DNA of 64,000 nt from OLB11 sp041392835 (GTDB lineage Bacteria; Bacteroidota; Bacteroidia; Chitinophagales; Chitinophagaceae). Positions 55,562-64,000 of this stretch are shown piece after piece. The number at the start of each line of letters is the position of its first letter. Within the stretch, counting starts at the first letter, position 1. The DNA lies in assembly GCA_041392835.1 (NCBI GenBank), contig JAWKLF010000001.1:496001-560000 (forward strand), given 5' to 3'. The translations under genes were made by a program, and so were the position numbers. The notes under the pieces were generated by a model that saw nothing but the letters and a program-made list of their open reading frames with translations, was not told where the DNA came from and ran no database searches.

Positions 55562-58500
55562 ATGTTAAACTTTATCAATAAACTTTTTGGGGGTAGCAAA
55601 TCCGAAAAAGATGTAAAAAAAATAAGCCCTATTATTGACCAAACCAATCAGTTTTTTCAATCCTATCAGACATTAAGCAATGACGAATTGCGCAATAAAA
55701 CACAAGAATTCAAACAGCGTATTCAGCTCTATGTACAAGATATAGCCAATCAAATAGCGGCGAAGAAAACAGAAGCAGAAAATACAGCAGATATACACCT
55801 TCAAAGCGAAATATTTAAACAAATAGATCAACTGGTAAAAGACAAAGACAAGAAACTGGAAGAGGTATTAGAAGAGATTTTGCCAGAGGCGTTTGCAGTA
55901 GTAAAAGATGCCGCTCGTCGTTTTAAAGAAAATGAAACCTTAAGTAGTCGTGCTACGGATTTGGATAGAGAATTAGCCATCAGAAAAGACTATATACAAA
56001 TAGAAAACGATCAGGCTATATATAAAAATTCGTGGTTAGCCGCTGGCAGTGAAGTAAAATGGAATATGCTACACTACGATGTGCAATTGATAGGAGGCTA
56101 TAATTTACACAAAGGAAAAATATCTGAAATGGCTACAGGTGAGGGTAAAACCCTTGTATCTACCCTGCCTGCATACCTCAATGGATTAACCGGCGAAGGC
56201 GTTCACATCGTAACCGTAAATGATTACTTAGCACGCCGTGATAGTGAATGGAATGGCACCTTGTTTGAGTGGTTGGGCTTAACAGTAGATTGTATAGATA
56301 AGCATCAGCCAAATTCGGAAGAACGCCGAAAAGCCTATCTGAGCGATATTATTTATGGTACAAACAATGAATTTGGCTTTGACTATTTAAGAGATAATAT
56401 GGTGCATAACCCAAGCGAAATGGTACAGCGAAAACATCATTTTGCTATGGTAGATGAGGTCGATTCTGTATTGGTCGATGATGCACGTACCCCTTTGATT
56501 ATTTCTGGGCCTGTGCCTAAAGGGAGCGATCAAGAATACCACACATTAAAACCACATATAGAAAAAATTGTCGATGTACAACGCAAAGTAGTAAATAGCT
56601 TTTTGCTCGAAGCCAAAAAACTAATAGCCGAAGGCAATGATGATAAAGATGGTGGTGGATTAGCATTATTGAGAGCACATAGAGGTTTGCCAAAAAATGC
56701 AGCAACCATTAAGTTCTTAAGCGAAGTCGGTATAAAACAAGTTTTGCAAAAAACAGAAAACTACTATTTGGCTGATCAGCAAAAACATATGCCTAAGGTA
56801 GATGCAGAATTATACTTTCATATAGATGAAAAAAGTAATCAAGTAGAACTAACCGACAAAGGACTCAAACTATTAAGTGGATACTCTGACGATGCAGATT
56901 TTTTTGTGATGCCCGATATTTCTACTGGCTTAGCAAAAATAGAAAGTACATCAAATACAAGTGAGGAAAAACTTAAAGCAAAAGAAGCCTTGCTACAAGA
57001 ATATTCAGTAAAGGCCGATCGTATTCACTCCATACAACAATTATTAAAAGCATATACGCTTTTTGAAAAAGATGTAGAATATGTAGTGATGGATGGAAAA
57101 GTAAAAATAGTAGATGAGCAAACGGGTCGTATACTCGATGGTCGAAGATATAGCGATGGATTGCATCAGGCTATAGAGGCAAAAGAAAATGTGGATGTAG
57201 AAGATGCTACGCAAACATTTGCAACCATTACCTTGCAAAATTATTTCCGTATGTATCACAAATTGGCCGGTATGACTGGAACTGCAGAAACAGAAGCCGG
57301 TGAGTTTTGGGAAATCTATAAATTAGATGTGACAACTATTCCTACCAATGTGCCTGTAATACGACAAGATAAAGATGACTTAGTATTTAAAACCAAAAGA
57401 GAAAAATACAAAGCTGTAATTGAAGAAATTAAAAAACTTTCGCAAGCAGGAAGACCTGTATTAGTGGGTACTACATCGGTAGAGGTATCCGAATTGCTGG
57501 GAAGAATGCTTACACTTGAAAAAATAAAACACAATGTATTAAATGCCAAACAGCATGCTCGCGAAGCACAAGTAGTGGCAGAAGCAGGCTTGGCAGGAGC
57601 TGTAACGATAGCTACTAATATGGCTGGTAGAGGTACCGATATAAAATTGGGTGCAGGTGTAAAAGATGCAGGAGGCTTAGCCATTATAGGCACCGAACGC
57701 CACGAAAGTAGACGTGTAGACAGACAGCTTAGAGGTCGTGCTGGTCGTCAGGGTGATCCTGGTAGCTCACAATTTTTTGTGTCGCTCGAAGATGATTTAA
57801 TGCGTTTGTTTGGTACAGACAGATTAAGCAATTGGATGGACAAGCTGGGTCACAAAGATGGCGATGTGATACAACACAGCATGATATCTAAATCGATAGA
57901 ACGCGCTCAAAAGAAAGTAGAAGAGAATAATTTTGGCATACGAAAACGTTTGCTCGAATATGATGATGTAATGAATGCACAGCGTGAAGTTATTTATACT
58001 CGTAGAAAAAATGCTTTGTTTGGAGAGCGCTTAGCGTTGGATTTAGACAATGCATTTTATGATTGTTGTAATAACATTGCAGCACAATTTGATTCACAAA
58101 GAAATTATGAAGAATTTAAATTGCAAGTTATTCGAGATTTTGCTTTTGAACCCGATATAAGCGAACAAGACTTTCTGAAAATGCCAGCAAATAAAATGAC
58201 GGATAAACTTTTTTCACAATTGAATGAAGTATATCAACACAAAATGGAAGGCATCAAAGCACAAACAGCTCCCGTACTACAATCTATCTTAAATCAAAAT
58301 GGGGATAGAGTAGAAAATGTAGCCGTACCGTTTACCGATGGCCACAAAGAAATGAATGTGGTAACCAATCTGAAAAAAACAATTCATTCAGAGGGTAAAG
58401 AATTGGTACATGCTATAGAGCGACAAATAACACTTGGATTAATAGATGAAAGTTGGAAAAACCATCTTAGACAAATGGACGAAATGAAACAAAGTGTACA

Positions 58501-58867
58501 ACTTGCAAGCTATGAACAAAAAGACCCATTGTTGATTTATAAGTTTGAAGCATTTAATTTGTTTAAAGAAATGATAGGCGAAACCAACAAGCATATTGTT
58601 TCCTTTTTAATGCGCTGTGGCATACCCTTTGAACAAGAACAAGATATACACCAAGCACGCCAACAAAAAACAGATATGACAGGCATGCGAGCCAATAAAG
58701 AACAAATAGATGCAGCAGGTGAAGACTATGCAGCCAACGAAAACGACTACTACGACCCAACACCGACTAAACAAGAACCAGTAAAAAGATTAGAACCCAA
58801 AATAGGTCGAAACGATGCTTGCCCTTGTGGAAGTGGTAAAAAGTTTAAGCAATGTCATGGAAAATAA
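55562..58867 (+). CDS. secA: Preprotein translocase ATPase SecA
   Basis: 1101 residues, about 200 longer than the E. coli protein, as is normal in Bacteroidota. It has Walker A MATGEGKT (190-197), 'VNDYLARRDSEW', DEVDSVLVDDARTPL, 'GMTGTAETEAGEFWEIY', 'ATNMAGRGTDIKLG' and 'RQLRGRAGRQGDPGSSQFF'. The helical scaffold and a C-terminal SEC-C zinc knuckle follow (CPCGSGKKFKQCHGK). It drives proteins through SecYEG. The last 11 nt overlap the start of thiL. The Bacteroidota-specific insert lies around residues 320-440. Confidence 0.98.
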   Translation: MLNFINKLFGGSKSEKDVKKISPIIDQTNQFFQSYQTLSNDELRNKTQEFKQRIQLYVQDIANQIAAKKTEAENTADIHLQSEIFKQIDQLVKDKDKKLEEVLEEILPEAFAVVKDAARRFKENETLSSRATDLDRELAIRKDYIQIENDQAIYKNSWLAAGSEVKWNMLHYDVQLIGGYNLHKGKISEMATGEGKTLVSTLPAYLNGLTGEGVHIVTVNDYLARRDSEWNGTLFEWLGLTVDCIDKHQPNSEERRKAYLSDIIYGTNNEFGFDYLRDNMVHNPSEMVQRKHHFAMVDEVDSVLVDDARTPLIISGPVPKGSDQEYHTLKPHIEKIVDVQRKVVNSFLLEAKKLIAEGNDDKDGGGLALLRAHRGLPKNAATIKFLSEVGIKQVLQKTENYYLADQQKHMPKVDAELYFHIDEKSNQVELTDKGLKLLSGYSDDADFFVMPDISTGLAKIESTSNTSEEKLKAKEALLQEYSVKADRIHSIQQLLKAYTLFEKDVEYVVMDGKVKIVDEQTGRILDGRRYSDGLHQAIEAKENVDVEDATQTFATITLQNYFRMYHKLAGMTGTAETEAGEFWEIYKLDVTTIPTNVPVIRQDKDDLVFKTKREKYKAVIEEIKKLSQAGRPVLVGTTSVEVSELLGRMLTLEKIKHNVLNAKQHAREAQVVAEAGLAGAVTIATNMAGRGTDIKLGAGVKDAGGLAIIGTERHESRRVDRQLRGRAGRQGDPGSSQFFVSLEDDLMRLFGTDRLSNWMDKLGHKDGDVIQHSMISKSIERAQKKVEENNFGIRKRLLEYDDVMNAQREVIYTRRKNALFGERLALDLDNAFYDCCNNIAAQFDSQRNYEEFKLQVIRDFAFEPDISEQDFLKMPANKMTDKLFSQLNEVYQHKMEGIKAQTAPVLQSILNQNGDRVENVAVPFTDGHKEMNVVTNLKKTIHSEGKELVHAIERQITLGLIDESWKNHLRQMDEMKQSVQLASYEQKDPLLIYKFEAFNLFKEMIGETNKHIVSFLMRCGIPFEQEQDIHQARQQKTDMTGMRANKEQIDAAGEDYAANENDYYDPTPTKQEPVKRLEPKIGRNDACPCGSGKKFKQCHGK

Positions 58868-59885
58868 ACGAACTGAAATAAGTGCACTTGGCGAGTTTGG
58901 ACTCATAGAACATCTTACCGAAGATTGCGAAATTCGCAATGCATCCACACTGTTAAGCATAGGCGACGATGCTGCTGTTATAGATACTTTTGGGAAACAA
59001 ATGGTAGTGAGCACCGACATGTTAGTAGAAGGAGTCCATTTTGATTTGACCTATATGCCTCTCAAACATCTTGGTTACAAGGCTGTAGCAGTAAACCTTT
59101 CGGACCTATATGCCATGTTTGCTACACCTACCCAAATTACCGTAAGCTTGGCTATATCCAATCGATTTAGTGTAGAATCGTTAGATGAATTGTATGATGG
59201 AATAAAATTGGCCTGCCAGCGATACGGTATAGATATTGTAGGAGGCGATACGACGAGTTCTATGTCGGGCTTGGTAATAAGTATTACGGCTATTGGCGAA
59301 GTAGAAGAAAACACTTTTGTAAACCGAAGCGGTGCCCAACTTCATGATTTAATATGTGTAAGTGGCGACTTAGGAGCTGCTTACATGGGATTGCTTGTGT
59401 TAGAAAGAGAGAAAAAAATATTTTTAGAAAACCCAACTGTACAACCTCAGCTAGGTCAAAATACATATATTTTAGAACGTTTTATGAAACCTGAGCCTAA
59501 AGCAACTATTATTAAAACACTTAAACAGCATGCTATAACGCCTACGTCCATGATAGATATCAGCGATGGTTTAAGCTCAGAGCTCAATCATATAGCCAAA
59601 CAAAGTGCATGTGGTGTTTTGATATATGAAGACAAAATACCCATACACGAGCAAACCCGAGCACAATGCGAAGAATTTAATATAGCTGCTACTACAGCTG
59701 CATTAAATGGCGGTGAAGATTATGAATTGTTGTTTACTGTATCTGCAAATGACTTTGAAAAAATAAGTGCTATACAAGGTATTAGCATCATAGGTCATAC
59801 AGTAGCACAAGGAGAAGGCTTAAAGCTCATTACAAATGGCGATAAGAAAATTGATATTCCATCACAAGGGTGGGTTGGGGTATAG
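58857..59885 (+). CDS. thiL: Thiamine-monophosphate kinase
   Basis: 342 residues from the ATG at 58857 (MENKRTEISALGEFGLIEHL), which overlaps the secA stop by 11 nt; an upstream TTG is unlikely. ThiL/PurM-type motifs are SIGDDAAVID, 'STDMLVEGVHFDLTY', 'VNLSDLYAMFATP', VGGDTTSS and 'DISDGLSSELNHIAK'. It phosphorylates thiamine monophosphate to the cofactor thiamine diphosphate. Translation is probably coupled to secA. No TPP riboswitch is present. Confidence 0.95.
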   Translation: MENKRTEISALGEFGLIEHLTEDCEIRNASTLLSIGDDAAVIDTFGKQMVVSTDMLVEGVHFDLTYMPLKHLGYKAVAVNLSDLYAMFATPTQITVSLAISNRFSVESLDELYDGIKLACQRYGIDIVGGDTTSSMSGLVISITAIGEVEENTFVNRSGAQLHDLICVSGDLGAAYMGLLVLEREKKIFLENPTVQPQLGQNTYILERFMKPEPKATIIKTLKQHAITPTSMIDISDGLSSELNHIAKQSACGVLIYEDKIPIHEQTRAQCEEFNIAATTAALNGGEDYELLFTVSANDFEKISAIQGISIIGHTVAQGEGLKLITNGDKKIDIPSQGWVGV

Positions 59886-60318
59886 AAGAAGCCAAAAAGA
59901 CTTATTATCCTAATCAAACTACAAAAAACCAAATCAAAACAATAAATTTGAGAAAAGGTGTTTTTGAGAAAATACAAAAAGGGTCTTAAATCTACAGTTA
60001 AACCCGAATTATGCATTAGCATTCGCTAAAGGCTTTAACAACTACCGATGATAATATAGTTTCGCCTAACTATATACTTTGAAATTGGATCAGTACAAGT
60101 AATAAAATCAATCCATTTAGGATTTTTTAGAAATCCCAAATGGTCATTTTCCAAATCGAGATAAACCCTAGTTATGCAAGTAGTTCACTCCTTTCAGTCG
60201 TTTCTTTTGCATATTTTGGGTTTATTGGTATAGACTATCCATCAATTCACAATGCATAAAATACTATTACTAAATTTGGTAGTATGATAGCAGTACTAAA
60301 TTCATAAATTTGCAATAA
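59886..60318. other. Interval with TPR-like coding remnants
   Basis: No intact gene. Two short frames resemble pieces of TPR repeats: LNLQLNPNYALAFAKGFNNY (59986-60048) and FQIEINPSYASSS (about 60150-60190). A 13-bp imperfect inverted repeat (CCATTTAGGATTT / AAATCCCAAATGG, 60113-60143) lies between them. The next gene's -7 box TAAATTTG is at 60305-60312, 6 nt before its ATG. Probably a decayed gene related to the TPR kinase downstream. Confidence 0.45.
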
Positions 60319-60966
60319 ATGAAAAGCGTTCAATTACCCATTCGTATTCTTCTATTTGATGATAACAATATGTTGCGAATATCATTAGAAGAATTATTAA
60401 ACGATAGTGAAGAGGTTCGCTTGATAGCACATTATGATTCCTGTAAAAACCTTTTACAGGAAATTGAAATACATCAACCTGATGTAATATTAATGGATAT
60501 AGAAATGCCCGAAATAAATGGGATAATGGCTGTAAAAATGATTCGTGCTAAAGGCATTGATATTCCCATTTTGATGCAAACTGTTTTTGATGATGATAAT
60601 CATGTGTTTAATGCTATTGCGGCTGGTGCAGGCGGTTATATCTTAAAGAATTGCACTATTGATAAATTAATAATAGCAATTAAAGAAGTGCATGAAGGTG
60701 GAGCACCAATGTCTCCGCCTATAGCAAAGAAAGTATTAAGTCATTTGCAACAAACGTCTCATGGCAATAATGATTATAAATTGACACAAAAGGAAAAAGA
60801 AGTTTTAAATTACTTAGTGCAAGGTCTGCCCTATAAACAAATAGCCAGTAAAATGAATATTACCTATGACACTGTTCGAGCCCACATGAAAAAAATTTAT
60901 GAAAAGTTACATGTTTCATCCATGACTGAAGCTGTAGTTATGGCATTGAAGCATAAATTATTGTAA
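60319..60966 (+). CDS. NarL/LuxR-type response regulator
   Basis: 215 residues. The receiver domain has acidic residues DD (14-15), the phospho-acceptor Asp60 (VILMDIEMPEINGI) and the conserved Lys (YILKN). The LuxR C-terminal helix-turn-helix is 'LTQKEKEVLNYLVQGLPYKQIASKMNITYDTVRAHMKKIYEKL'. It is the output half of a two-component system with the kinase gene that starts 2 nt after its stop. The -7 box ends 6 nt before the ATG, suggesting a leaderless mRNA. Targets unknown. Confidence 0.93.
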   Translation: MKSVQLPIRILLFDDNNMLRISLEELLNDSEEVRLIAHYDSCKNLLQEIEIHQPDVILMDIEMPEINGIMAVKMIRAKGIDIPILMQTVFDDDNHVFNAIAAGAGGYILKNCTIDKLIIAIKEVHEGGAPMSPPIAKKVLSHLQQTSHGNNDYKLTQKEKEVLNYLVQGLPYKQIASKMNITYDTVRAHMKKIYEKLHVSSMTEAVVMALKHKLL

Positions 60967-60968
60967 AG

Positions 60969-63224
60969 ATGAAGTTGCTAAATTCACTTACTGTATTTTC
61001 CAAAAGGCAATTTTGTTTTATTTTCTATGTAGCGTCCCTTTACATATTCCCTACTCATATCCAAGCGCAAAAGCATGGCAGGGCACTTATTGATTCCTTA
61101 CACAATAGTTTGCATAATTTAAATGAAAACACCAACAAGGTAAAGGTATTATATATTATGAGTATGACATACTACGCTATAAATCCTGATTCAGGATTAA
61201 TAAGAGGAAATGAAGCATTGCAATTATCAATTAAACTAAAGTATCAAGATGGAATGGCAATGGCTTATAGTTCGTTGGGTGTAAACTATGATTTTGGAAA
61301 ATCGAATTCCGAAAAAGCAATATTTTATTACTTAAAGGCGTTAGGCATCAATATTGCTAACAATAACAAAAGAGGAATAGCAAGTAATTATAGCAACTTA
61401 GCTATTGTTTATTCCAGAAAAGACAGATACAAAGAAGCGTTAGATTACTTCTATAAGGCACTCAGATTACACGAGGAGTTAGGAAATAAACGTGGTATTT
61501 CAGGCATCTTAGTAAACATGGCAAACATTTATGAAGATCAAAAGGAATATGCTAAAGCCTTGGATATGCACATGCGCTCATTGGGGATTTCTGAAGAAAT
61601 AGGAAATAAATCCAACATGGCTATAGCCTTGAGTAATTGCGGGAATATTTATTATTTGCAAGGAAATTTGGAAAAGGCTAAATACTATTTCGAGAAAGCT
61701 TTGAATCAATACAAAGCACTTGAGATGAAATTAGGTATAGCAACAGAATACTCCAACTTAGCTAAAATAGAATCCAACAATTTAATAGCATTAGACTTAT
61801 TAGACAAGTCATTGGCTATTAAAAAAGAGTTAGGCATGGACAAAAATATACATTCGATTTTTTTTAACAAGGGTAGTATCTATTATAAAATGGCACAAGA
61901 ACAAAATACCAAGAATTCTGGATTAGATGTTCAATTTGGTGGCAATAGAATAGGGGCTTTGCAACAAGCAAAAGTATTTATGGATAGTGCTATTCAAAAT
62001 TGTAAAATGAATAATGAGATTCGTCATTTACAAAATTACTATACAGAAATGAGTAATGTAGAAGCAATATTGAATCAATATGACAGCGCATTATTGAGTT
62101 ATAAAAATGCAATCCTATATAAGGATTCGATTTATAATTTTGAAAATACAAAAGAAATTGCAAAAGCGAATCTGCAATATGAATATGAAAAAAAAGAAAT
62201 TTTGCTGAAGGCAGAACAGCAAAAAAAAGAACTTGAACTTAAGAAAAATATTGAGATTTCGGCGCTTAATTTTGAATACGAACGAAGGCAAGCTTTGGCA
62301 AAAACTCAGGAAGAAACACAGAAATTAAAATTTGAACAGAAGGAAAGACAATTAGAACTTGAAAGAAAATTTGAAATCGAAAAAGATAGCTTAGAGGAAG
62401 TTAATAAAATGTCTGAAATGGCAAGAATAGAGGACGAAAGAAAAAGAAAGGAGCAATCCTACATTTTACAAATTAAACAAGAAGAGCGTTTGAGTTATGA
62501 ACGACTCAAACGAAAATTACTGATAAGTGGATTTGCATTTACTGGCTTGCTATCCATTTTTGCATTCGTTCAGTATAAAAAACGACAAAAAATTAAGCGT
62601 CTTTTGGAAGTAGAAGAAACAAAAACAAACATTAGAAAAGATTTACATGATGATTTGGGTACTACATTGAGTACTATTTCAATGCAGACTGAAGTAGCCA
62701 AGAAGCGTATAAAAAATCATGAGGATGTGAGCGATTTAATAGAAAATATTCAAAAAGCATCGAATAAATCAGTTGGGCAAATGAGTGATATTGTTTGGAG
62801 TTTACATCCTGAGAATATATCACTAAGTCAATGTTGGGATCGCATTAAAGATTATTGCGCAATAAGTCTCACTCCTTACGATATGGAATATAGCTGCATT
62901 CTAGACCCTTCATTAAATGGGTATCCTCTAGATTCGAGTTTAATTAAGGAGTTATACCTTTTCACAAAAGAGGCAATAACAAATGCTATGAAATATTCTA
63001 AAGCTACCAAATTGATAGTACGAGCTGAAAAAAAATCTAATGCCATTGCAATAAGCATAACAGATAACGGAATTGGGTTTGATGCCAATTCTCAAAAGAT
63101 TTCGTTAGGAGGGGAGGGCTTAAAGAATATGAAAGCAAGAGCCTTAAAAATTAAGGCTACTTTTGAGATAATTTCAGAACTTGGCAAAGGCACTGAAGTT
63201 ATACTCCAATTGAGCAACGGCTAA
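60969..63224 (+). CDS. TPR sensor histidine kinase (HisKA_3)
   Basis: 751 residues. A signal/membrane anchor opens the protein (about 12-32). Six or so TPR units cover about 40-380 (for example 'ALDYFYKALRLHEELGNKRGIS', 'EKAKYYFEKALNQYKAL'). A charged coiled coil (about 400-510), a membrane span (about 515-536) and a HisKA_3 phosphotransfer helix with H560 (RKDLHDDLGTTLSTIS) follow. The HATPase domain has EAITNAMKYSKA, 'ITDNGIGFD' and 'GGEGLKNMKARA'. The TPRs lie outside the cytosol and likely sense a protein or peptide. It pairs with the LuxR-type regulator before it. Confidence 0.93.
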   Translation: MKLLNSLTVFSKRQFCFIFYVASLYIFPTHIQAQKHGRALIDSLHNSLHNLNENTNKVKVLYIMSMTYYAINPDSGLIRGNEALQLSIKLKYQDGMAMAYSSLGVNYDFGKSNSEKAIFYYLKALGINIANNNKRGIASNYSNLAIVYSRKDRYKEALDYFYKALRLHEELGNKRGISGILVNMANIYEDQKEYAKALDMHMRSLGISEEIGNKSNMAIALSNCGNIYYLQGNLEKAKYYFEKALNQYKALEMKLGIATEYSNLAKIESNNLIALDLLDKSLAIKKELGMDKNIHSIFFNKGSIYYKMAQEQNTKNSGLDVQFGGNRIGALQQAKVFMDSAIQNCKMNNEIRHLQNYYTEMSNVEAILNQYDSALLSYKNAILYKDSIYNFENTKEIAKANLQYEYEKKEILLKAEQQKKELELKKNIEISALNFEYERRQALAKTQEETQKLKFEQKERQLELERKFEIEKDSLEEVNKMSEMARIEDERKRKEQSYILQIKQEERLSYERLKRKLLISGFAFTGLLSIFAFVQYKKRQKIKRLLEVEETKTNIRKDLHDDLGTTLSTISMQTEVAKKRIKNHEDVSDLIENIQKASNKSVGQMSDIVWSLHPENISLSQCWDRIKDYCAISLTPYDMEYSCILDPSLNGYPLDSSLIKELYLFTKEAITNAMKYSKATKLIVRAEKKSNAIAISITDNGIGFDANSQKISLGGEGLKNMKARALKIKATFEIISELGKGTEVILQLSNG

Positions 63225-63265
63225 TACTACCACTATTGGTAATTGTACACAAATTTCTCATGGAA

Positions 63266-63273
63266 TAATTTTG
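63266..63273 (+). promoter_or_regulatory. -7 box of the secreted protein gene
   Basis: TAATTTTG fits TAnnTTTG and lies 17 nt before the ATG at 63291. ATTG at 63242-63245 with a 20-nt spacer could be a weak -33 box. Confidence 0.4.
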
Positions 63274-63290
63274 TATTAAAATCAATAGCC

Positions 63291-64000
63291 ATGAAAAAAA
63301 TTGTATACATATTTTTAATGAGTATTTCCATTGCAGTTTGTATTCCTAAAGTTGCCCACGCTACTCTGTACCAAAGCAGTGGTTCGGGTAATTTTTCCGG
63401 AACATTTGTTTGGTCTGTATTTGATTATCAATTGAACACATGGCTTGGATCAAATCAACCATTTTTTTATTCTCCATTTGTTCAAACCAATGATACGATA
63501 GTGATTATGGCAGGCGATTCCATTTACTTGGATGCTGATATATCGATACTTGGGCAACAAGCAATTTTTGAAGTGTATGGAACTCTTAATGCAAACACGC
63601 ATTATGTGAACGGCCAACCTTATGATAATCAAAATCAAATTTATGGAAGCAATTTTTATTTGAGAAATGGAGGAACATTAATAACTGCACATCCACATGG
63701 AACTGCATGTATTCAAAATTTTGCAGTACGATTATTTGAAGATAATGCCAACTATGAATTCAATGGGAACTATTTTAATTTCGATCCACAAAGCAGCAAT
63801 TATAACAATCCACAACACATGTTCGACTTTTATAAAAGTGAATTGAGAGTTGGGACTATCACAATTAATACAGTCGATTCAAATCAAAAAGTAATTCCAA
63901 ATCTAAATTCATTATGTCATAATTATAAAATAAACGACCGAATTGTCATGAAAAATGGACAACTCAAGTTTTCAAATGATACAATTAATTATGCAGGAGC
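63291..64000 (+). CDS. Secreted protein, 3' end outside window
   Basis: The frame is open from ATG at 63291 to the end of the window (236 codons). The signal peptide MKKIVYIFLMSISIAVCI ends near VAHA. The mature part (YQSSGSGNFSGTFVWSVFDY, 'NDTIVIMAGDSIYLDADISILG', 'FEVYGTLNANTHYVNG', 'SNFYLRNGGTLITAHPHG') looks like the start of a G-rich beta-helix/beta-sandwich surface protein as found before T9SS sorting domains. Only the N-terminus is visible, so the sorting domain cannot be checked. Confidence 0.8.
   Translation, partial: MKKIVYIFLMSISIAVCIPKVAHATLYQSSGSGNFSGTFVWSVFDYQLNTWLGSNQPFFYSPFVQTNDTIVIMAGDSIYLDADISILGQQAIFEVYGTLNANTHYVNGQPYDNQNQIYGSNFYLRNGGTLITAHPHGTACIQNFAVRLFEDNANYEFNGNYFNFDPQSSNYNNPQHMFDFYKSELRVGTITINTVDSNQKVIPNLNSLCHNYKINDRIVMKNGQLKFSNDTINYAG

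Noticed and set aside
58857..58940. TPP riboswitch before thiL
   Set aside because: thiL starts within the end of secA; no aptamer-like sequence is present.

Overview
The window is AT-rich DNA from a member of the Bacteroidota, most likely Chitinophagales/Sphingobacteriia-like. The evidence is a type IX secretion (T9SS) type B sorting domain, large Ig-like/PKD surface proteins, TAnnTTTG promoter boxes with few Shine-Dalgarno sites, an approximately 1100-residue SecA, a Bacteroidota-type Rhs protein, and the miaA/recF/alaS/rarA/secA housekeeping genes.

Layout. 0-5.9 kb: 3' part of a giant secreted adhesin-like gene ending in two dockerin-like calcium loops. 5.9-13.9 kb: accessory block with two DUF1801 genes, then a tight two-gene operon. 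That operon encodes a DUF2130 coiled-coil PD-(D/E)XK-type protein and a 1720-residue transglutaminase-like/DUF4011/SF1 helicase/Vsr-like protein, the architecture of the Hhe antiphage protein. A small exported basic protein follows. 14-20.7 kb: rpmH-rnpA, a thioredoxin-fold protein, a MerR regulator, an M49 peptidase, a helicase gene split by one in-frame stop, and ssb. 21.2-32.4 kb: a second accessory zone. It holds a frameshifted T9SS protein, a decaying Rhs toxin with a membrane immunity-like gene and an orphan immunity paralogue, a RelE/ParE toxin-antitoxin pair with a broken XRE regulator, and two paralogous lipoproteins, one behind an 11-G/C tract that looks like a phase switch. Four copies of a long dispersed repeat punctuate this zone, some carrying a hairpin-rich mini-element with inverted ends. 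32.4-43.2 kb: housekeeping genes (beta-barrel protein, cca, miaA, recF, HI0933-type flavoprotein, alaS). 43.2-45.6 kb: an island with a candidate structured RNA, a lipoprotein with a Gly/Ala-rich hydrophobic tail, a small membrane protein, and a 24-nt direct repeat on both sides. 45.6-64 kb: suhB-like phosphatase, glycosyltransferase, rbfA, ABC exporter, rarA, DtxR-type regulator, aminopeptidase P, secA, thiL, a LuxR-type response regulator with a TPR histidine kinase, and the start of another secreted protein.

The best candidate for an undescribed system is the 7.0-13.4 kb operon: a second nuclease-fold protein paired with an Hhe-like helicase whose own Vsr-like active site looks damaged. 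Next are the poly-C lipoprotein switch at 32.17 kb and the mini-element/repeat family, which includes one empty site. Six genes have a -7 box only 4-6 nt before the start codon, suggesting leaderless transcription. At least four genes in 18-30 kb are interrupted by single-base events, so assembly error must be separated from real decay.
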